Program-made: the position numbers and the translations under genes
Assembly: GCA_029243145.1 (NCBI GenBank)
Contig: JAQWSQ010000123.1
Coordinates: 1-64,000 of the forward strand
DNA length: 64,000 nucleotides
Reading direction: 5' to 3'
From: Planctomycetaceae bacterium
Lineage (GTDB): Bacteria; Planctomycetota; Planctomycetia; Planctomycetales; Planctomycetaceae
The notes under the pieces: generated by a model
The model's input: only the letters and a program-made list of their open reading frames with translations
The model's database searches: none
What the model was told of the DNA's origin: nothing
Shown: positions 43,549 through 54,310 of the stretch, piece after piece
Position numbering within the stretch: position 1 is the first letter of the stretch
Layout of the letters: every line of letters begins with the position of its first letter

Positions 43549-44541
43549 ATGCCGCGCCGCATTGCCTTGTTGATCATTCTGGCTTTCAGTACCTCGTTTT
43601 CACTCACTGGCTGCCAAGAGAGTGCTGAGGAGTCTTCAACCGGCGGGGATTCTTCTGCGACCGCGAAACCGGAGAAACGCGGTACGATTGGCGTCTCTTT
43701 GCTGACGTTTGATAATCCTTTCTTCAAGGTGATTGCCGACAATATCAAAGCCGAGGCTGAGAAGTCTGGCTACGAAGTCATTGCACTCAGCGCCAACGAC
43801 GATGCGGCCACTCAAAATAATCAGATCAATGATTTTATTGTTCAGAATGTTTCCGTGATTGTGGTGAGTCCGGTCAAGTCATCCGCGATTGTCTCGGGAA
43901 TTCAAGCTGCGAACGACGCCGGGATTCCCGTCATCACGGTAGACACACCTTGCAATGAGGAAGGTGTTGAAATTCTCACCCAAGTGGCCACCGACAATTT
44001 TGAAGGAGGCGAAAAAGCGGGCGAAGCCATGATCGAAGCTCTGGGGGCTGAAGGTGGAAAAATTATCGTTCTCAATAAGGAAGGTTCCGAATCCTGTAAA
44101 CTGCGAGAAGAGGGGTTTCAGAAAATTATTGACGCACATAACGAAACCGCCAAGGCGAAAATTGAAATCGTCAACACGATCGAAAGTAAGGGCGACAAAG
44201 CGGTCGGTCTGAAAGCGACCGAAGACGCCATTCAGAGCAACCCTGATTTGGCGGGAATCTTTGCCATAAACGATCCCGCCGCACTCGGTGCCCGGGCTGC
44301 TCTCGAAAAGGCGAAGGTCGGAGAACATGTGGTCATCATCGGTTTCGATGGACAACCTGAAGGCAAACAGGCCATCAAAGAGGGAAAGATTTATGCAGAC
44401 CCGATTCAATTTCCCGATAAGATGGGAGTGAAGGTTGTCGAATCGATCATTGCACATTTCAAAGGGCAAGAAGTCCCCCCCGAGCAATACATCTCAACAC
44501 GCTTGTACCGACAGGAAGATGCCAAGAGGGAACTGAATTGA
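43549..44541 (+). CDS. RbsB-like sugar-binding lipoprotein, without its transporter
   Basis: 330 residues, AAGGAA 6 nt before ATG. Lipobox SLTGC, then a Ser/Thr-rich linker and a two-lobed periplasmic binding protein of the ribose/galactose family: TIGVSLLTFDNPFFKVIADNI, SANDDAATQNNQINDFI, DTPC, NKEGSESCKLREEGF, INDPAALGARAALEKA, IIGFDGQPEG. Ligand unknown, probably a sugar. No ATPase or permease gene follows: the next gene converges 6 nt away, so the protein must serve a transporter encoded elsewhere or act as a sensor. Confidence 0.87.
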   Translation: MPRRIALLIILAFSTSFSLTGCQESAEESSTGGDSSATAKPEKRGTIGVSLLTFDNPFFKVIADNIKAEAEKSGYEVIALSANDDAATQNNQINDFIVQNVSVIVVSPVKSSAIVSGIQAANDAGIPVITVDTPCNEEGVEILTQVATDNFEGGEKAGEAMIEALGAEGGKIIVLNKEGSESCKLREEGFQKIIDAHNETAKAKIEIVNTIESKGDKAVGLKATEDAIQSNPDLAGIFAINDPAALGARAALEKAKVGEHVVIIGFDGQPEGKQAIKEGKIYADPIQFPDKMGVKVVESIIAHFKGQEVPPEQYISTRLYRQEDAKRELN

Positions 44542-44547
44542 TGCACG

Positions 44548-45435
44548 CTAGATTATTTTAGGAATTCGCAAGCAGATTTCGTTTCCTTTGTCATTGAATG
44601 TGACATCAGAAATGAAGGTTCGAATCAGTAGCAAACTTCGACCGTGAGGCCGCATCAAATTTTTGGGATCCGTCGGATCGGGGATTTTCGAAATATCAAA
44701 TCCGGGACCTTCGTCGGCAATTGTGAAAACTGCTTCCATCCGGTTGATGCGTGAATGTATGTGCAATCGGCGCTCTTGGTAGGGTGATTCTTGCATCCGC
44801 TGACTGCGTAATTGGTGATATTCGGAAGGGTCATCACCATCGAGCAAACTCGATTCGAGTTCCAGATTCCCGTGATCCATCGCGTTGATGAGCGCCTCGG
44901 TCAGGGCCGTGCTGATGCGTGTCAAATCTTCTTCAGCGACCAATTTCATCAGACCGAGCGAATCTCGCAAATGATCGACCATTGCTGTGACGGCCCCCGC
45001 ATCGAAACCGAGTTCAAAATTCGACTCTGTCGAAATCATCCCGGCGAATACTTTTTTTCGCATCTGTTCTGTGCGTGCCGAATCGAGCACAATTCGCACG
45101 GTTTCCAACAAACCAGAGTCGAGAGTACGCTTGGGGACATAGCTTGCTGCTCCGGCTTTTAATGCGGTCGAAGCTATTTCTTCACTCCCTTTTGCCGTCA
45201 TTAAAATCACAGGGATCAACGGAAACTCAACCTGAAGTTGTTGTACGAGTTCAAGTCCGTTGAGTTCGGGCATGTCGAGGTCAGTCAGAACCAGATCGGG
45301 AGCCGATTCTCGAATTTCCTTGAGCCCGGCAGCCCCCTGTTCGGCAAAACAGATTTTATGCCCTTCCTCTTGCAGAAAACCGGCCGCCAACTCTCGGTCG
45401 AGCGGGTTGTCATCGACGATCAGAATTGTTGCCAT
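44548..45435 (-). CDS. Response regulator with RsbW-type ATPase output domain
   Basis: 295 residues. Receiver domain 1-120 with acidic pocket VDDNPLDRE, phosphoacceptor Asp in LTDLDMPE, and MTAKG Lys. The output region (about 150-290) is a HATPase_c_2 (anti-sigma/serine kinase-like) domain: N-box EALINAMDHGN, G1 DEGPGFD and GRSLLLIRTF. Such proteins act in partner switching rather than binding DNA. The gene lies 30 nt after the hybrid kinase with its HPt domain, so the phosphorelay probably ends here. Confidence 0.88.
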   Translation of the reverse strand: MATILIVDDNPLDRELAAGFLQEEGHKICFAEQGAAGLKEIRESAPDLVLTDLDMPELNGLELVQQLQVEFPLIPVILMTAKGSEEIASTALKAGAASYVPKRTLDSGLLETVRIVLDSARTEQMRKKVFAGMISTESNFELGFDAGAVTAMVDHLRDSLGLMKLVAEEDLTRISTALTEALINAMDHGNLELESSLLDGDDPSEYHQLRSQRMQESPYQERRLHIHSRINRMEAVFTIADEGPGFDISKIPDPTDPKNLMRPHGRSLLLIRTFISDVTFNDKGNEICLRIPKII

Positions 45436-45465
45436 GACTTCACTTCTTTAGAGGAGATCGATTTA

Positions 45466-48141
45466 TCAAAGAGACTCGGTGTCTGTTGCGGATAAAAAAC
45501 TTTCACAGCATTGTTGCGTTTGCTTGACGAGCAATTCGAGTTCCGGGAAACGGATTTGAACTTCGCTTTGCTCTTCGCGGTCGGCCAACTGCTCCAGCTC
45601 GAACGCCAGTTCTTCCAAGGCATCACACTCAAACATACCAGCCGAACTTTTCAACGTATGACATGCTCTACGCAATTCATCCATTTGAGAGAGATCGAAC
45701 ATTTCATGTTGAATCGTTCTGAGTTTGAGTTGTGATTCTGTGATGAACATTCCAGCCAGCTTGCGAACTCCTGGTAAGCCTCCCGGTAATTTCTTTGACA
45801 TGCGTTGCCAATTAATCATCGGTTCATTCAGGATGTCCTGATCGTGAGAGGATTCACGTTTGGTCCCGGAGAATTTTTCAATCACAGATGGCTCTTCTGG
45901 CTCAGAGCAAAGGGTCGTCTCCACGAGTCGGCATAGTTCTTCCCGATCAACCGGTTTGGCAAGGTAGGCATCCATCCCCGAATCGAGACATCGCTGACGA
46001 TCTCCCTTCATCGCATTGGCGGTCATCGCGATTATAGGAATGTGGTCGTCGGTCTGTTGTTCGCGCTTGCGAATCAGTTCTGTTGCCTGTAATCCATCCA
46101 TCACGGGCATCTGAACATCCATTAAAATGACATCAAATTGCTCTTGCGACAGTGAATCGACCGCCTGTTGCCCATCTCCAACGACGGTCACATGATGGCC
46201 ACGTTGTTTCAAAAAGCCCACCGCGACTTCCTGGTTGACGAGACCATCCTCCGCCAACAGCACACGTTTGACGGCAACCGGTGCTTCAACAGTGTCCGAT
46301 GCTGCTAAATGATTGACTCTCGACAAATCGAATTTTGTCAAAATCGTGTCGAGTAGTTCTGACTGTTTTACGGGTTTGGTAATGCATCGTACGATCTTCA
46401 CGTTTCGGCAGCGAGAGGCATCTCCCGCACGAATCGGCGACGAAATCATGATCATGACGCTATCATCAAAATTAGGATTCGCTCGGACCAGTTCGGCAAA
46501 TTGAAAACCATTCATGCCGGGCATCATGCAATCCAGCAGGATCAGGCGAATCGGTTTCTCTTCGTGGATACTGCGATACAATTCGACCAATCCTTCGGAG
46601 CCACTTTCTGCCATCACTGGCTGCATGCCCCAGTTGTTGAGCACTTCTTCCAAGATCCGACGATTCGTTTTATTATCGTCAACGACCAGAACTTTCATGC
46701 CTTCAAACTGATCAAGTTGAGCTGGCAGGCGTCGCACTTGGTCTTCGGCGGGAGCAAAAGAAACCGTGAAGAAAAATGTGGTCCCGCTACCTACTTCACT
46801 TTCCAACCAGATGCGACCTTCCATCATATCGACCAGTTGAGAAGAAATGGTCAACCCCAAGCCGGTTCCCCCGAACTTCCGCGTCGTACTGGAATCCACC
46901 TGCTCGAACGACTGGAAGATTTTGGACTGCTTCTCTTTCGGGATCCCAATTCCGGTATCGCTGACCGAAAAAAGAAGTTGGACTGACTCGTCGGTCACTT
47001 CTCGCGGTTCAACATTCACATAGACCTCACCCGAATCGGTAAACTTGATCGCATTACCGACCAGATTCACAATGATCTGTCGCAACCTTCCGGGATCCCC
47101 CTGCATATGTTCGGGAATTCCAGGAGCCACCCGGCAGGCCAATTCAATCCCTTTCTCAGCAGCACGTGCCGACAATGTTCGCACGGTATTGGTGACGGTG
47201 TCGCGCAAATGAAAGTTGATCGATTCGAGTTCGAGCTTGCCGGCTTCAATTTTAGAAAAGTCGAGAATGTCGCTCAGCAGTCGCATCAACGCATCTGCAG
47301 ACTGTTTCACCATCGTCAGATAATCGCGTTGTTCCGGTGCGAGTTCTGTGTTCATCAACAGTTCCGACATCCCAATGATGCCGTTCATGGGAGTGCGAAT
47401 TTCATGGCTCATGTTGGCCAGAAAATCACTCTTGGCTTTATTGGCTTCAACGGCGGCTTCTTTCGCCAACCGCAAATCTTCTTCCACTTTTTTTTGCAAA
47501 GTAATGTCACGCGAGACACCAAATGTCCCGATGACTTTGCCGTGCTCGTCGCGCAACGGAAGTTTGCTGGTGGAGCACCAAGTTTCACGTTCATCCGGCC
47601 AGACTTCGCGTTCGACAATTCCGAGAATCGGCTTGTCTGTTTCAATGATTTTCAGTTCGTCTTTTCGTGCCTCGCGATAATGTTCAGGAGAGAAGAAGTC
47701 GGCATCCGTGAGTCCCATCACATCGTCAGGATTTTGAAGTCCGGACTTTTCTGTCAACCCTTTATTGACGCGAATGAAACGGCTATCGAGATCCTTGAAG
47801 TAAATACTGTCGGGAAGATGATCCATCAAATTATCGAGCAGATGGCGTTCGTACGATAGCCGAGCTTCCATTTGATGTCGCTCGGTCACATCCCAATAGA
47901 TACACTGCAAGCCAGTGACATTTCCGGTGTCGTCTTTGACGGGACTTTTGAAAAGCTCAACGTATCGGCAACTGCCGTCAGGCAAGCTATGTTCTTCCAC
48001 ATCGTGGAAGACTTCACCTTGCTGCATGACTTCGCGGTCGTTCTGTTGATACTTTTCGGCCAGCTCGGCAGGAAACAAGTCGTAGTCGGTGAGTCCTAGC
48101 AACTCATCCATCGACTTATCGACTTCCTGACTTCCTGACAA
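45466..48141 (-). CDS. Hybrid sensor histidine kinase, frameshifted near the N-terminus
   Basis: 891 codons open from here. Order: end of a first PAS domain, a second PAS ([23 protein letters not shown]), HisKA with [14 protein letters not shown], HATPase ([20 protein letters not shown]), receiver 1 ([13 protein letters not shown]), receiver 2 ([16 protein letters not shown]) and a C-terminal HPt with [10 protein letters not shown]. The first codon is TTG within a tandem repeat; ATG 48111 is the first internal AUG. The real N-terminus lies in another frame (48096-48302). An 8-bp duplication at 48121-48136 breaks the frame; removing one copy joins them into 942 residues. Feeds the REC-HATPase protein downstream. 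Confidence 0.85.
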   Translation of the reverse strand: MSGSQEVDKSMDELLGLTDYDLFPAELAEKYQQNDREVMQQGEVFHDVEEHSLPDGSCRYVELFKSPVKDDTGNVTGLQCIYWDVTERHQMEARLSYERHLLDNLMDHLPDSIYFKDLDSRFIRVNKGLTEKSGLQNPDDVMGLTDADFFSPEHYREARKDELKIIETDKPILGIVEREVWPDERETWCSTSKLPLRDEHGKVIGTFGVSRDITLQKKVEEDLRLAKEAAVEANKAKSDFLANMSHEIRTPMNGIIGMSELLMNTELAPEQRDYLTMVKQSADALMRLLSDILDFSKIEAGKLELESINFHLRDTVTNTVRTLSARAAEKGIELACRVAPGIPEHMQGDPGRLRQIIVNLVGNAIKFTDSGEVYVNVEPREVTDESVQLLFSVSDTGIGIPKEKQSKIFQSFEQVDSSTTRKFGGTGLGLTISSQLVDMMEGRIWLESEVGSGTTFFFTVSFAPAEDQVRRLPAQLDQFEGMKVLVVDDNKTNRRILEEVLNNWGMQPVMAESGSEGLVELYRSIHEEKPIRLILLDCMMPGMNGFQFAELVRANPNFDDSVMIMISSPIRAGDASRCRNVKIVRCITKPVKQSELLDTILTKFDLSRVNHLAASDTVEAPVAVKRVLLAEDGLVNQEVAVGFLKQRGHHVTVVGDGQQAVDSLSQEQFDVILMDVQMPVMDGLQATELIRKREQQTDDHIPIIAMTANAMKGDRQRCLDSGMDAYLAKPVDREELCRLVETTLCSEPEEPSVIEKFSGTKRESSHDQDILNEPMINWQRMSKKLPGGLPGVRKLAGMFITESQLKLRTIQHEMFDLSQMDELRRACHTLKSSAGMFECDALEELAFELEQLADREEQSEVQIRFPELELLVKQTQQCCESFLSATDTESL

Positions 48142-48302
48142 AATCGTTCATTCACAAAAACAATTCGGCCTTCAGCATCTTTGCGGATCATGCTAACGGG
48201 AAGATTCTCGACGAGTGACAGATACAACGAGTCTGTATCGTGTAACAATCGATTGAGATTCTTACCAGATGTTGATGTCTTCGATGATGGGACTTGATCC
48301 AT
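48096..48302 (-). pseudogene. N-terminal fragment of the frameshifted hybrid kinase
   Basis: 68 codons from ATG 48302: a short leader, then the start of a PAS domain (SLYLSLVENLPVSMIRKDAE, then [14 protein letters not shown]). After FCQEV the frame reads [10 protein letters not shown] and stops. The neighbouring frame, one 8-bp unit removed, gives [19 protein letters not shown], the natural continuation. It is part of the same gene as 45466-48141. Confidence 0.8.
48121..48136. repeat. 8-bp tandem duplication breaking the kinase gene
   Basis: GACTTCCT twice in a row on the plus strand (AGGAAGTC twice in the coding direction). Deleting one unit restores a single open frame across 45466-48302. 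Confidence 0.85.
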
Positions 48303-48440
48303 CGCAAGTTCTCTGAGAAAGGTGTGTGGAGCGCTGAACGATTGCGATGGTTCAATTCTAGGACCCGAATGACGCAGGTTCCAAGGATTTTCTGTGTTTT
48401 CCCGATGAATCGTGCTCTTTCTATCCTCAAATCGTCAAAC

Positions 48441-49484
48441 TCACCGTTGATCCTTCTCGCAACTCGCATCCAGCGGGCCGGCATCGCCGAAATAATCATT
48501 ATTGTGAGTAAACAGATATCGCCAGACATCTTCGTGCAAATAGTCGCCACGCTTGTTCTTCCCCGCATTTCCTCCCGGTACGACCGAACTGTGCGCACGA
48601 CGATCATTACCATCGACATCGAAATCGGTTGTCAACCGGCGGGTATGGCCGTACGGAGCTTTCGTCTTGTCCACTTCCACGATTGGTCCATAGTTGTGAA
48701 GACCAATCAATTCCCAGCTTCGGCAATAATGATCTGCCGTCCAACCGGTGTCGAGGACATGTGAGAAGCCGTAGTAGCGGTTGGCGGGAGTCGCGGAAGG
48801 TAGAGACTGCCAAGACTGCAATTGATCGCGCGGGCCGCAGAACATGACCACACGGCTGACTTTCTGATGCTTGGCGAAGCGTGCGGCAGTTGTCGAGCCG
48901 TGAGACGAACCGGCAACGATGACATGCTCCCAGCGGAGTTGTTTCTTGTCATTGTCGAGAAAGTATTCCCAATTCGCCTGTGGATTTTTTTTCGACAACC
49001 ATTTCACAAATTGATAAGACCGTTCCATCATTCCGTCCGGTTGCGGGATGTCGACTTGATCGCTGAAGTCTTTTCCTGTGGCGGCTTCGAGTCGTACGTT
49101 TCCTCGACAATGTTCGCCAACCGGGTTTTCTTGACACACCTTCGAAAACCAGCGATTGGCATAATGCACTTGAATGCCGTGCAAACCGTAATTGCCAATT
49201 CGCTCGAACAACGGATCGTTGTATCCCATCAACCAAATCACGAGCTTGCCACGCGGTCTGACCCGGGTGTTCACGATGGCATGTTGCAAGTCCTGCACCT
49301 TGCCATCTTTTTCGAAGACAAAGTCTATTTCAGGATGCTCTTTTGCTCGCGAATCGAGTTCGCTGGCGCGAGCCGTCAGTTTGTATTCTCGCGGTTTGCG
49401 ATCTTTGAAAGAAAACGGTTCTTGCGCCGTGACTTGATGGCTGGCGGTAAGTAGCAAAGCGATTGCAAATGGCAGATATCTCAT
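48441..49484 (-). CDS. Secreted alpha/beta hydrolase-like protein
   Basis: 347 residues from ATG 49484, which begins the signal peptide (MRYLPFAIALLLTASHQVTA); the ORF is open upstream without a signal. The nucleophile-elbow motif is VIVAGSSHGSTTA at about 195-207. GPRDQLQSWQSLP, a late Asp region (DFDVDGNDRRAHSS) and HEDVWRYLF may supply the other triad members. It resembles secreted BPSS1187-type hydrolases; substrate unknown. It lies upstream of no obvious partner and 139 nt after the kinase start in the opposite reading sense of its operon neighbours. Confidence 0.7.
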   Translation of the reverse strand: MRYLPFAIALLLTASHQVTAQEPFSFKDRKPREYKLTARASELDSRAKEHPEIDFVFEKDGKVQDLQHAIVNTRVRPRGKLVIWLMGYNDPLFERIGNYGLHGIQVHYANRWFSKVCQENPVGEHCRGNVRLEAATGKDFSDQVDIPQPDGMMERSYQFVKWLSKKNPQANWEYFLDNDKKQLRWEHVIVAGSSHGSTTAARFAKHQKVSRVVMFCGPRDQLQSWQSLPSATPANRYYGFSHVLDTGWTADHYCRSWELIGLHNYGPIVEVDKTKAPYGHTRRLTTDFDVDGNDRRAHSSVVPGGNAGKNKRGDYLHEDVWRYLFTHNNDYFGDAGPLDASCEKDQR

Positions 49485-49562
49485 AGTGTATGGTCTTTTC
49501 ACGGAACGAAGCGTTGATTGCTCTCTGCTTGATACGTTAATCGAGACCGCCATCGTTCACAA

Positions 49563-50855
49563 CTACGACTTCATTTCCAAACCAGTCAGAGTCCCCGTAC
49601 TCGTCTTGAATTGGTCGGTTTCCAAGCCCATTCGTTGTAACACACTGACATAAAGGTTCGGTAATGGATAGTTGATTTTCTGGTCGAAGGCCAAGTGCTG
49701 ACCATGTTGGAATCCGCCACCGGCCAACAGGACCGGCATGTTACGGTTGTCGTGGTTGGAGGCGTTCCCCAGGTTACTGGTGAGGAAGACCGAGGTCTGA
49801 TCGAGTAAACTGTGGCCGTTGTCATCTTCTGCATCGAGCTCGCGGAGGAAATCGCCCCAGGCCGCAATGATGGCGGCTTCGACCAAGGCTAACTGATCGA
49901 GTTTGTTTTCATCGCGACCATGATGGCTCAGAGCGTGATAACTTTCTTCCACTCCCGGAATAGGCACGCCGCCGCCGCTTCCCATGTGATAGGTGATGAA
50001 GCGGGAGGAATCGGTTTTCAGGGCCAGCTTGATCATATCGGTCATCAATTTTTGTTTACCAACGAAGTCACTACTGTTTCGAATATCGACCGGCTTTTTC
50101 GCGTCCACTTTTGGCTTGGGTTGATTCACCCAGGCTTCGGATGCCGCCAATCGATTTTCTAAATCACGGACACTGGTGAAATAGGCATCCAGACGGTCTT
50201 GGTCCCCTTTTCCTAATTGTTTCGACAATTGTTTGGAATCTTCCTGCACCAAGTCCATGATGCTTTGACCTTCCTGCAATCGGCGGGCTTGCCGTTTCTG
50301 CTCGGCAGGAGAGTCGTCAATAAACAGTTGCGTAAACAATCGCGAGGGAGAATCTTCAGCCGGGATCATCGAACCATTCTCGGTGTACGACGGGCTGTTA
50401 CTGCCGCGACTACTGAGTACCAATGACGGAAACCGAGTGTGATGACCGAGGTATTTGGCCATGTGTTGATCAATGGAAATCGAATTGCCTGCCTGCCCAT
50501 CACGACCCATCGGTTGAGCGGTCAGAATACTGGCTTCCGCACGGTGTCCACCGGTGACGCCGGGATGTGATGATCCAGAAACCACCGTATATTTGTCACG
50601 GATGTCTTCGAGTGCTTTCAGATACAGGCTCGATTCATAATCTTTCCCGCCTTGCTGCGGATTGAGATTGTCACCGATTAACCCCAGTCCCAATGTCATG
50701 GCGACAAAGCGCCGAGGAGGAGCGGACTCCGCCGACCCCGCAAAAGCACGTTGCATCGCAGAGAGCCAAGGCAGGCTCATGGCAACGCCGGCACCTTTGA
50801 GGATCGTACGGCGGTTGAGTTGATGTCCGCGATTGATAAAAAATTGATGACTCAT
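49563..50855 (-). CDS. DUF1552 protein with Tat signal
   Basis: 430 residues. The N-terminus [21 protein letters not shown] has the twin-arginine pattern. The rest matches the DUF1552 pattern: [51 protein letters not shown], and [26 protein letters not shown]. Sulfatase/alkaline-phosphatase-like superfamily, activity unknown. In Planctomycetes DUF1552 genes follow DUF1592 genes, as here with a 34-nt gap, so the two exported proteins likely act together. Confidence 0.92.
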   Translation of the reverse strand: MSHQFFINRGHQLNRRTILKGAGVAMSLPWLSAMQRAFAGSAESAPPRRFVAMTLGLGLIGDNLNPQQGGKDYESSLYLKALEDIRDKYTVVSGSSHPGVTGGHRAEASILTAQPMGRDGQAGNSISIDQHMAKYLGHHTRFPSLVLSSRGSNSPSYTENGSMIPAEDSPSRLFTQLFIDDSPAEQKRQARRLQEGQSIMDLVQEDSKQLSKQLGKGDQDRLDAYFTSVRDLENRLAASEAWVNQPKPKVDAKKPVDIRNSSDFVGKQKLMTDMIKLALKTDSSRFITYHMGSGGGVPIPGVEESYHALSHHGRDENKLDQLALVEAAIIAAWGDFLRELDAEDDNGHSLLDQTSVFLTSNLGNASNHDNRNMPVLLAGGGFQHGQHLAFDQKINYPLPNLYVSVLQRMGLETDQFKTSTGTLTGLEMKS

Positions 50856-50889
50856 GGGAAGCTCTCGGAGAGGTTGATTTGAATCTTGA

Positions 50890-53283
50890 TTATTTGGTTA
50901 AAAACGTGTCGCTGGTGACGACGGCTTTCAGAATGGATCGGAATCCGAAGTTGTCTTGTTGAGTTTGCAGTGCGATCTGCTCGACATCGTCTCGATCAGC
51001 AAACGTGACGGGTGCTCCCGTTCCGTAGGTCAAAAGATTTTCGGCCAAATTGCCGGCCAGTTTCTCGGGGTTTGCGATGATCAGTTTTTGGAATTCTCGC
51101 AACGAATGAAACTCGCCTCCACCCGGTAACACTTCGCTCGGGTCAATCTCCGGGCCTTTGACACGTTTGCGTCCTTGATAGGCAATGTACCTGTCTCGCC
51201 ATCGTCCAGCCGGATCGAAATTCTCCAGAGCAAATCCGGGGGGATCGATTTTCACATGACACGAGGCACAGGAATCGTTGGATTTGTGTTTCTCTAACAT
51301 TTCTCGGATGGTCTTGGCTCCCCGAATATCAGGTTCGATAGCCGGGACATTGGCGGGAGGGGGCGGAATTTCTTGTCCCAATAATCGTTCGGAAATCCAG
51401 ACACCCCGAATGACGGGTGAAGTATTGGTGCCATTCGCGGTCACTTTCATGATGGCCCCTTGCGTCATCAAACCGCCACGAGAATCGCTCGGCTCAAACG
51501 AGACCGGTCGCATCTCATCCCCGGTGACTCCCTCGACGCCATAATAGCGAGCCAGTCGTTCGTTGAGAAAAGTTTCCTCGGCATCAATCAAACGAGTGAT
51601 ACTCTGATTCTGGTCGAGCATGGTCTGCAAGAAATGTTCTGTCTCTGCGACCATTGATTCTTGAACGACAACATCGAAGCCGGGATACAAGCGGCGGTCG
51701 GGAGTCGTAAAATCAATTTCGCTTAAGTCGAGCCATTGAGCCGCAAAGTCGGGGATGAATTCTTTCCCTTTGGGATCGTCCAACATCCGGTCCACTTGTG
51801 ATTGTAGCGTCTGATTGTTTTGCAACTTCCCTTGCTCGGCCAGATTGAGCAGCACATTATCGGGAGGCGCATTCCACAAGAGATAACTCAATCGCGACGC
51901 TATGGCGTAATCGTCGAGTTGTCCCGGTTCTTCATAGAAGTAGAGGAAACGTGGTGAGCAGAGCAGTGATCGATAACCGGCACGCAAAGCGTCCATCAGC
52001 GATTCGCCATCATCAATGGATTGTTGAACCAGACTGACGAAGGGTGCCACCACTTCTCGCTCAACAGGTCGTCGGAAGGCACGCTCGGCAAACTGTTGCA
52101 TCAGGCGTTCGATGTCTTGCCGTGAATCTTCCGAGATCAATTGGGAATATCGCCAATTTTTGGCAGGTTTGATTTTGAGATCTGCGAAGAGTATCTCGCG
52201 AATGCTGTGTTCGGAGGCTCCTTGACGGATTCTTTCCATTGTCAGGCTTTCAATGGCGACGCCGGGTAGATCTTGAGGTCCACCTTCACCCGTACCAACT
52301 TGCCCGCCCGCAAAACGACCCATTTTAAGCGTGTCGTCACCCGGTCGAATTTCCAGCATTTCACCTTGCGGCAACCAGGCATCGAACGTCCACTCTTGAG
52401 TCTCATCGGTTGCTTCAAATGCGCCGACCCATTTCAGCAGCGGCGCACTCGACACACCACGCCCCGTGCGAACGGTACACCACACACCATAATCTTCGGG
52501 GGTATTGAGAGACTTCGCTCGAACCGTAAATCGATACCAACCATCTTCTTTGGCAGTGGTGGCCGGTAAGCGTCCATAAAAAATCAGACGAGACGACCAA
52601 GTCACGGCATGCCCATCGATCATTTCTGGCTCGCGACAGCGGCGATTCGGATTGGTGCGTGCGATTTGCTCTGCTGCGAATTTTTTCGTTTTTAGATTGT
52701 CTTCTTCAATGGCTCGTTGGAACGCTTCATCGAGAGCCAGATCGACGATGTCCAAATGTTGTTGCAACTGGAAATGGGACATGCTTTGACCATCGGCAAC
52801 CGTGGTGAAGCCGTTCGACTTCGGCTCTTCCGGCATGCGGTTCGCCAATGGAATGTCGATGCCCAAAATGTGATGCAGAGATCTTTCGAGTTGTAGGTTC
52901 GTTAAACGACGACCTTGAACGCGGCCCACTTGCTTCCATTGTTGGTTCTGAAAATTCCGTAACCATTCTGATATCTGCTTCACGAACTCTTCGCGTTCGG
53001 TCACTTTCAGATCGCCCGCATCGGGTGGTGGCATTTCTCCATCATGCACGCGGTCAACAATCCGCATCCAGTTTGCCAGAACTCCCGGCTGACTGAGTTC
53101 CGTGGGCAACTTGGTCAGGTCGAGGCCACCTTCGGCCGACTCACCTTCGTGACAGGTCACACATTGGTTGGTCACAAATTTCTGAATTGATTGCGATGGC
53201 TGTTCAGCGCGAAGACTCTGCGTTGTCAGGACCAAAAGCCCCAGCGCAATCACGAATAATCGATGTGTAAATCTTCTCTGCAT
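50890..53283 (-). CDS. DUF1592/DUF1588-type cytochrome c protein
   Basis: 797 residues from ATG 53283, beginning the signal peptide ([19 protein letters not shown]). Domain order recalled for the family: N-terminal haem site CVTCHEG, DUF1587, a carbohydrate-binding-like middle, DUF1595, DUF1592 ([13 protein letters not shown]), DUF1588 with [19 protein letters not shown], and DUF1585 ([10 protein letters not shown]). Two CxxCH motifs are seen. Periplasmic redox protein, paired with the DUF1552 gene downstream. It is preceded by a candidate -10 at 53399. Confidence 0.92.
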   Translation of the reverse strand: MQRRFTHRLFVIALGLLVLTTQSLRAEQPSQSIQKFVTNQCVTCHEGESAEGGLDLTKLPTELSQPGVLANWMRIVDRVHDGEMPPPDAGDLKVTEREEFVKQISEWLRNFQNQQWKQVGRVQGRRLTNLQLERSLHHILGIDIPLANRMPEEPKSNGFTTVADGQSMSHFQLQQHLDIVDLALDEAFQRAIEEDNLKTKKFAAEQIARTNPNRRCREPEMIDGHAVTWSSRLIFYGRLPATTAKEDGWYRFTVRAKSLNTPEDYGVWCTVRTGRGVSSAPLLKWVGAFEATDETQEWTFDAWLPQGEMLEIRPGDDTLKMGRFAGGQVGTGEGGPQDLPGVAIESLTMERIRQGASEHSIREILFADLKIKPAKNWRYSQLISEDSRQDIERLMQQFAERAFRRPVEREVVAPFVSLVQQSIDDGESLMDALRAGYRSLLCSPRFLYFYEEPGQLDDYAIASRLSYLLWNAPPDNVLLNLAEQGKLQNNQTLQSQVDRMLDDPKGKEFIPDFAAQWLDLSEIDFTTPDRRLYPGFDVVVQESMVAETEHFLQTMLDQNQSITRLIDAEETFLNERLARYYGVEGVTGDEMRPVSFEPSDSRGGLMTQGAIMKVTANGTNTSPVIRGVWISERLLGQEIPPPPANVPAIEPDIRGAKTIREMLEKHKSNDSCASCHVKIDPPGFALENFDPAGRWRDRYIAYQGRKRVKGPEIDPSEVLPGGGEFHSLREFQKLIIANPEKLAGNLAENLLTYGTGAPVTFADRDDVEQIALQTQQDNFGFRSILKAVVTSDTFLTK

Positions 53284-53398
53284 AAGTGTATCACTTCTTC
53301 GAGGTGGGCATCGCTGTGTGGGGAGACCCGACAACGATCATGTGTGGAAGGACCAATGTCATCGGGAATTAACCCCTGAAAGTGTCATTGGTACTTCT

Positions 53399-53404
53399 AT
53401 TATA
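53399..53404 (-). promoter_or_regulatory. Candidate -10 box of the DUF1592-DUF1552 operon
   Basis: TATAAT on the minus strand, 116 nt before ATG 53283. No clear -35. Confidence 0.3.
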
Positions 53405-53446
53405 GCACATAAATCCAAAAAAGGAGGAGTGAATCGGCTGAGAACT

Positions 53447-54202
53447 TCACTCCCCACGCATTGTGTCCAAGACACGTTTTCCGGCAGATGCCAGCATCAG
53501 TGTATCGACACCGGCCGTCATCAGCGTACATCCGCGATCAAGATACGGTTTGACCGCGTCGGCAGTCACGCCGAACCAGCCGATGGCTAAGCCCGCTGCT
53601 TGACAGGTCTTGATAACATGATCGATGGCCTGAACTACTTCCGGGTCGTCAACCTGTCCCATCTTTCCCATGCTGGCGGAGAGATCATACGGACCAAGTT
53701 GGATCGCATCGATCCCTTCCACTTGAACAATCTGCTCTATGTTATTGACAGCATCGATATGTTCCGCCTGCACGATCACGGCTACTGTATCGTTGGCCGA
53801 CTCGACGTATTCGCTGAATGACAATCCGTATCCGTGCGCACGAGCCAGACCTACGCCCCGCGAACCGGCGGGAGCATATCGTGAGAATTTGACAACATTG
53901 GCGGCCTGCTCGGCGGTATTGACCATCGGGACAATGACGCCTGCCGCGCCGACATCGAGTACTTTCTTGATCGGCGTTTCTTCGGCTGCGGGAACTCGCA
54001 CGACGCACGGGACTTTATGATCGACGGCGCGCAGGATGCCGAGCAGTTCGGACGCTTCGAGAGGACCATGTTCGCCATCGACGAAGAACCAGTCGTAGCC
54101 GAGTTCGGCGAGAATTTCTGCGGTGGCTGGCGTATCGAGTGTGACCATCGTACCGATGAGCGGTTCGAGATTGCGAAGTCGTTGTCGAAAATTGTGGTAC
54201 AT
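53447..54202 (-). CDS. HpcH/HpaI-family aldolase
   Basis: 251 residues, full family length. Class II pyruvate aldolase landmarks: DWFFVDGEHGP (base and metal region), RVPAAEETPIKKVLDVGAAGVIVPMVNTAEQA, an Arg/Gly-rich ARAHGYG loop, VQAEHIDAVNNIEQI with the metal-binding Glu, and IQLGPYDLSASMG with the metal-binding Asp. Splits 2-keto-3-deoxy sugar acids or similar into pyruvate plus an aldehyde. Substrate cannot be fixed from sequence. Encoded alone, downstream of the DUF1080-like gene on the same strand. Confidence 0.9.
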   Translation of the reverse strand: MYHNFRQRLRNLEPLIGTMVTLDTPATAEILAELGYDWFFVDGEHGPLEASELLGILRAVDHKVPCVVRVPAAEETPIKKVLDVGAAGVIVPMVNTAEQAANVVKFSRYAPAGSRGVGLARAHGYGLSFSEYVESANDTVAVIVQAEHIDAVNNIEQIVQVEGIDAIQLGPYDLSASMGKMGQVDDPEVVQAIDHVIKTCQAAGLAIGWFGVTADAVKPYLDRGCTLMTAGVDTLMLASAGKRVLDTMRGE

Positions 54203-54250
54203 TGTATCACTCTCTTAAAAGTAGGTCAGGCTGTGCCTGACAGAACCCCT

Positions 54251-54292
54251 GAAACTCACATTCCCAAGGTCCACCTTGGGAATGTGAGTTTC
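54251..54292. repeat. Perfect 20-bp inverted repeat
   Basis: GAAACTCACATTCCCAAGGT, 2-nt CC centre, then its exact complement. Preceded at 54223 by a smaller hairpin GTCAGG-CTGTG-CCTGAC. Lies just after the DUF1080-like stop on the minus strand and could end or insulate that transcript, although no T-run follows. Confidence 0.75.
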
Positions 54293-54310
54293 ATCAAGCT
54301 CTGCTTGCTT

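Noticed and set aside
53741-54020. Plus-strand ORF opposite the aldolase gene
   Set aside because: Shadow frame of a clear aldolase; no independent evidence.
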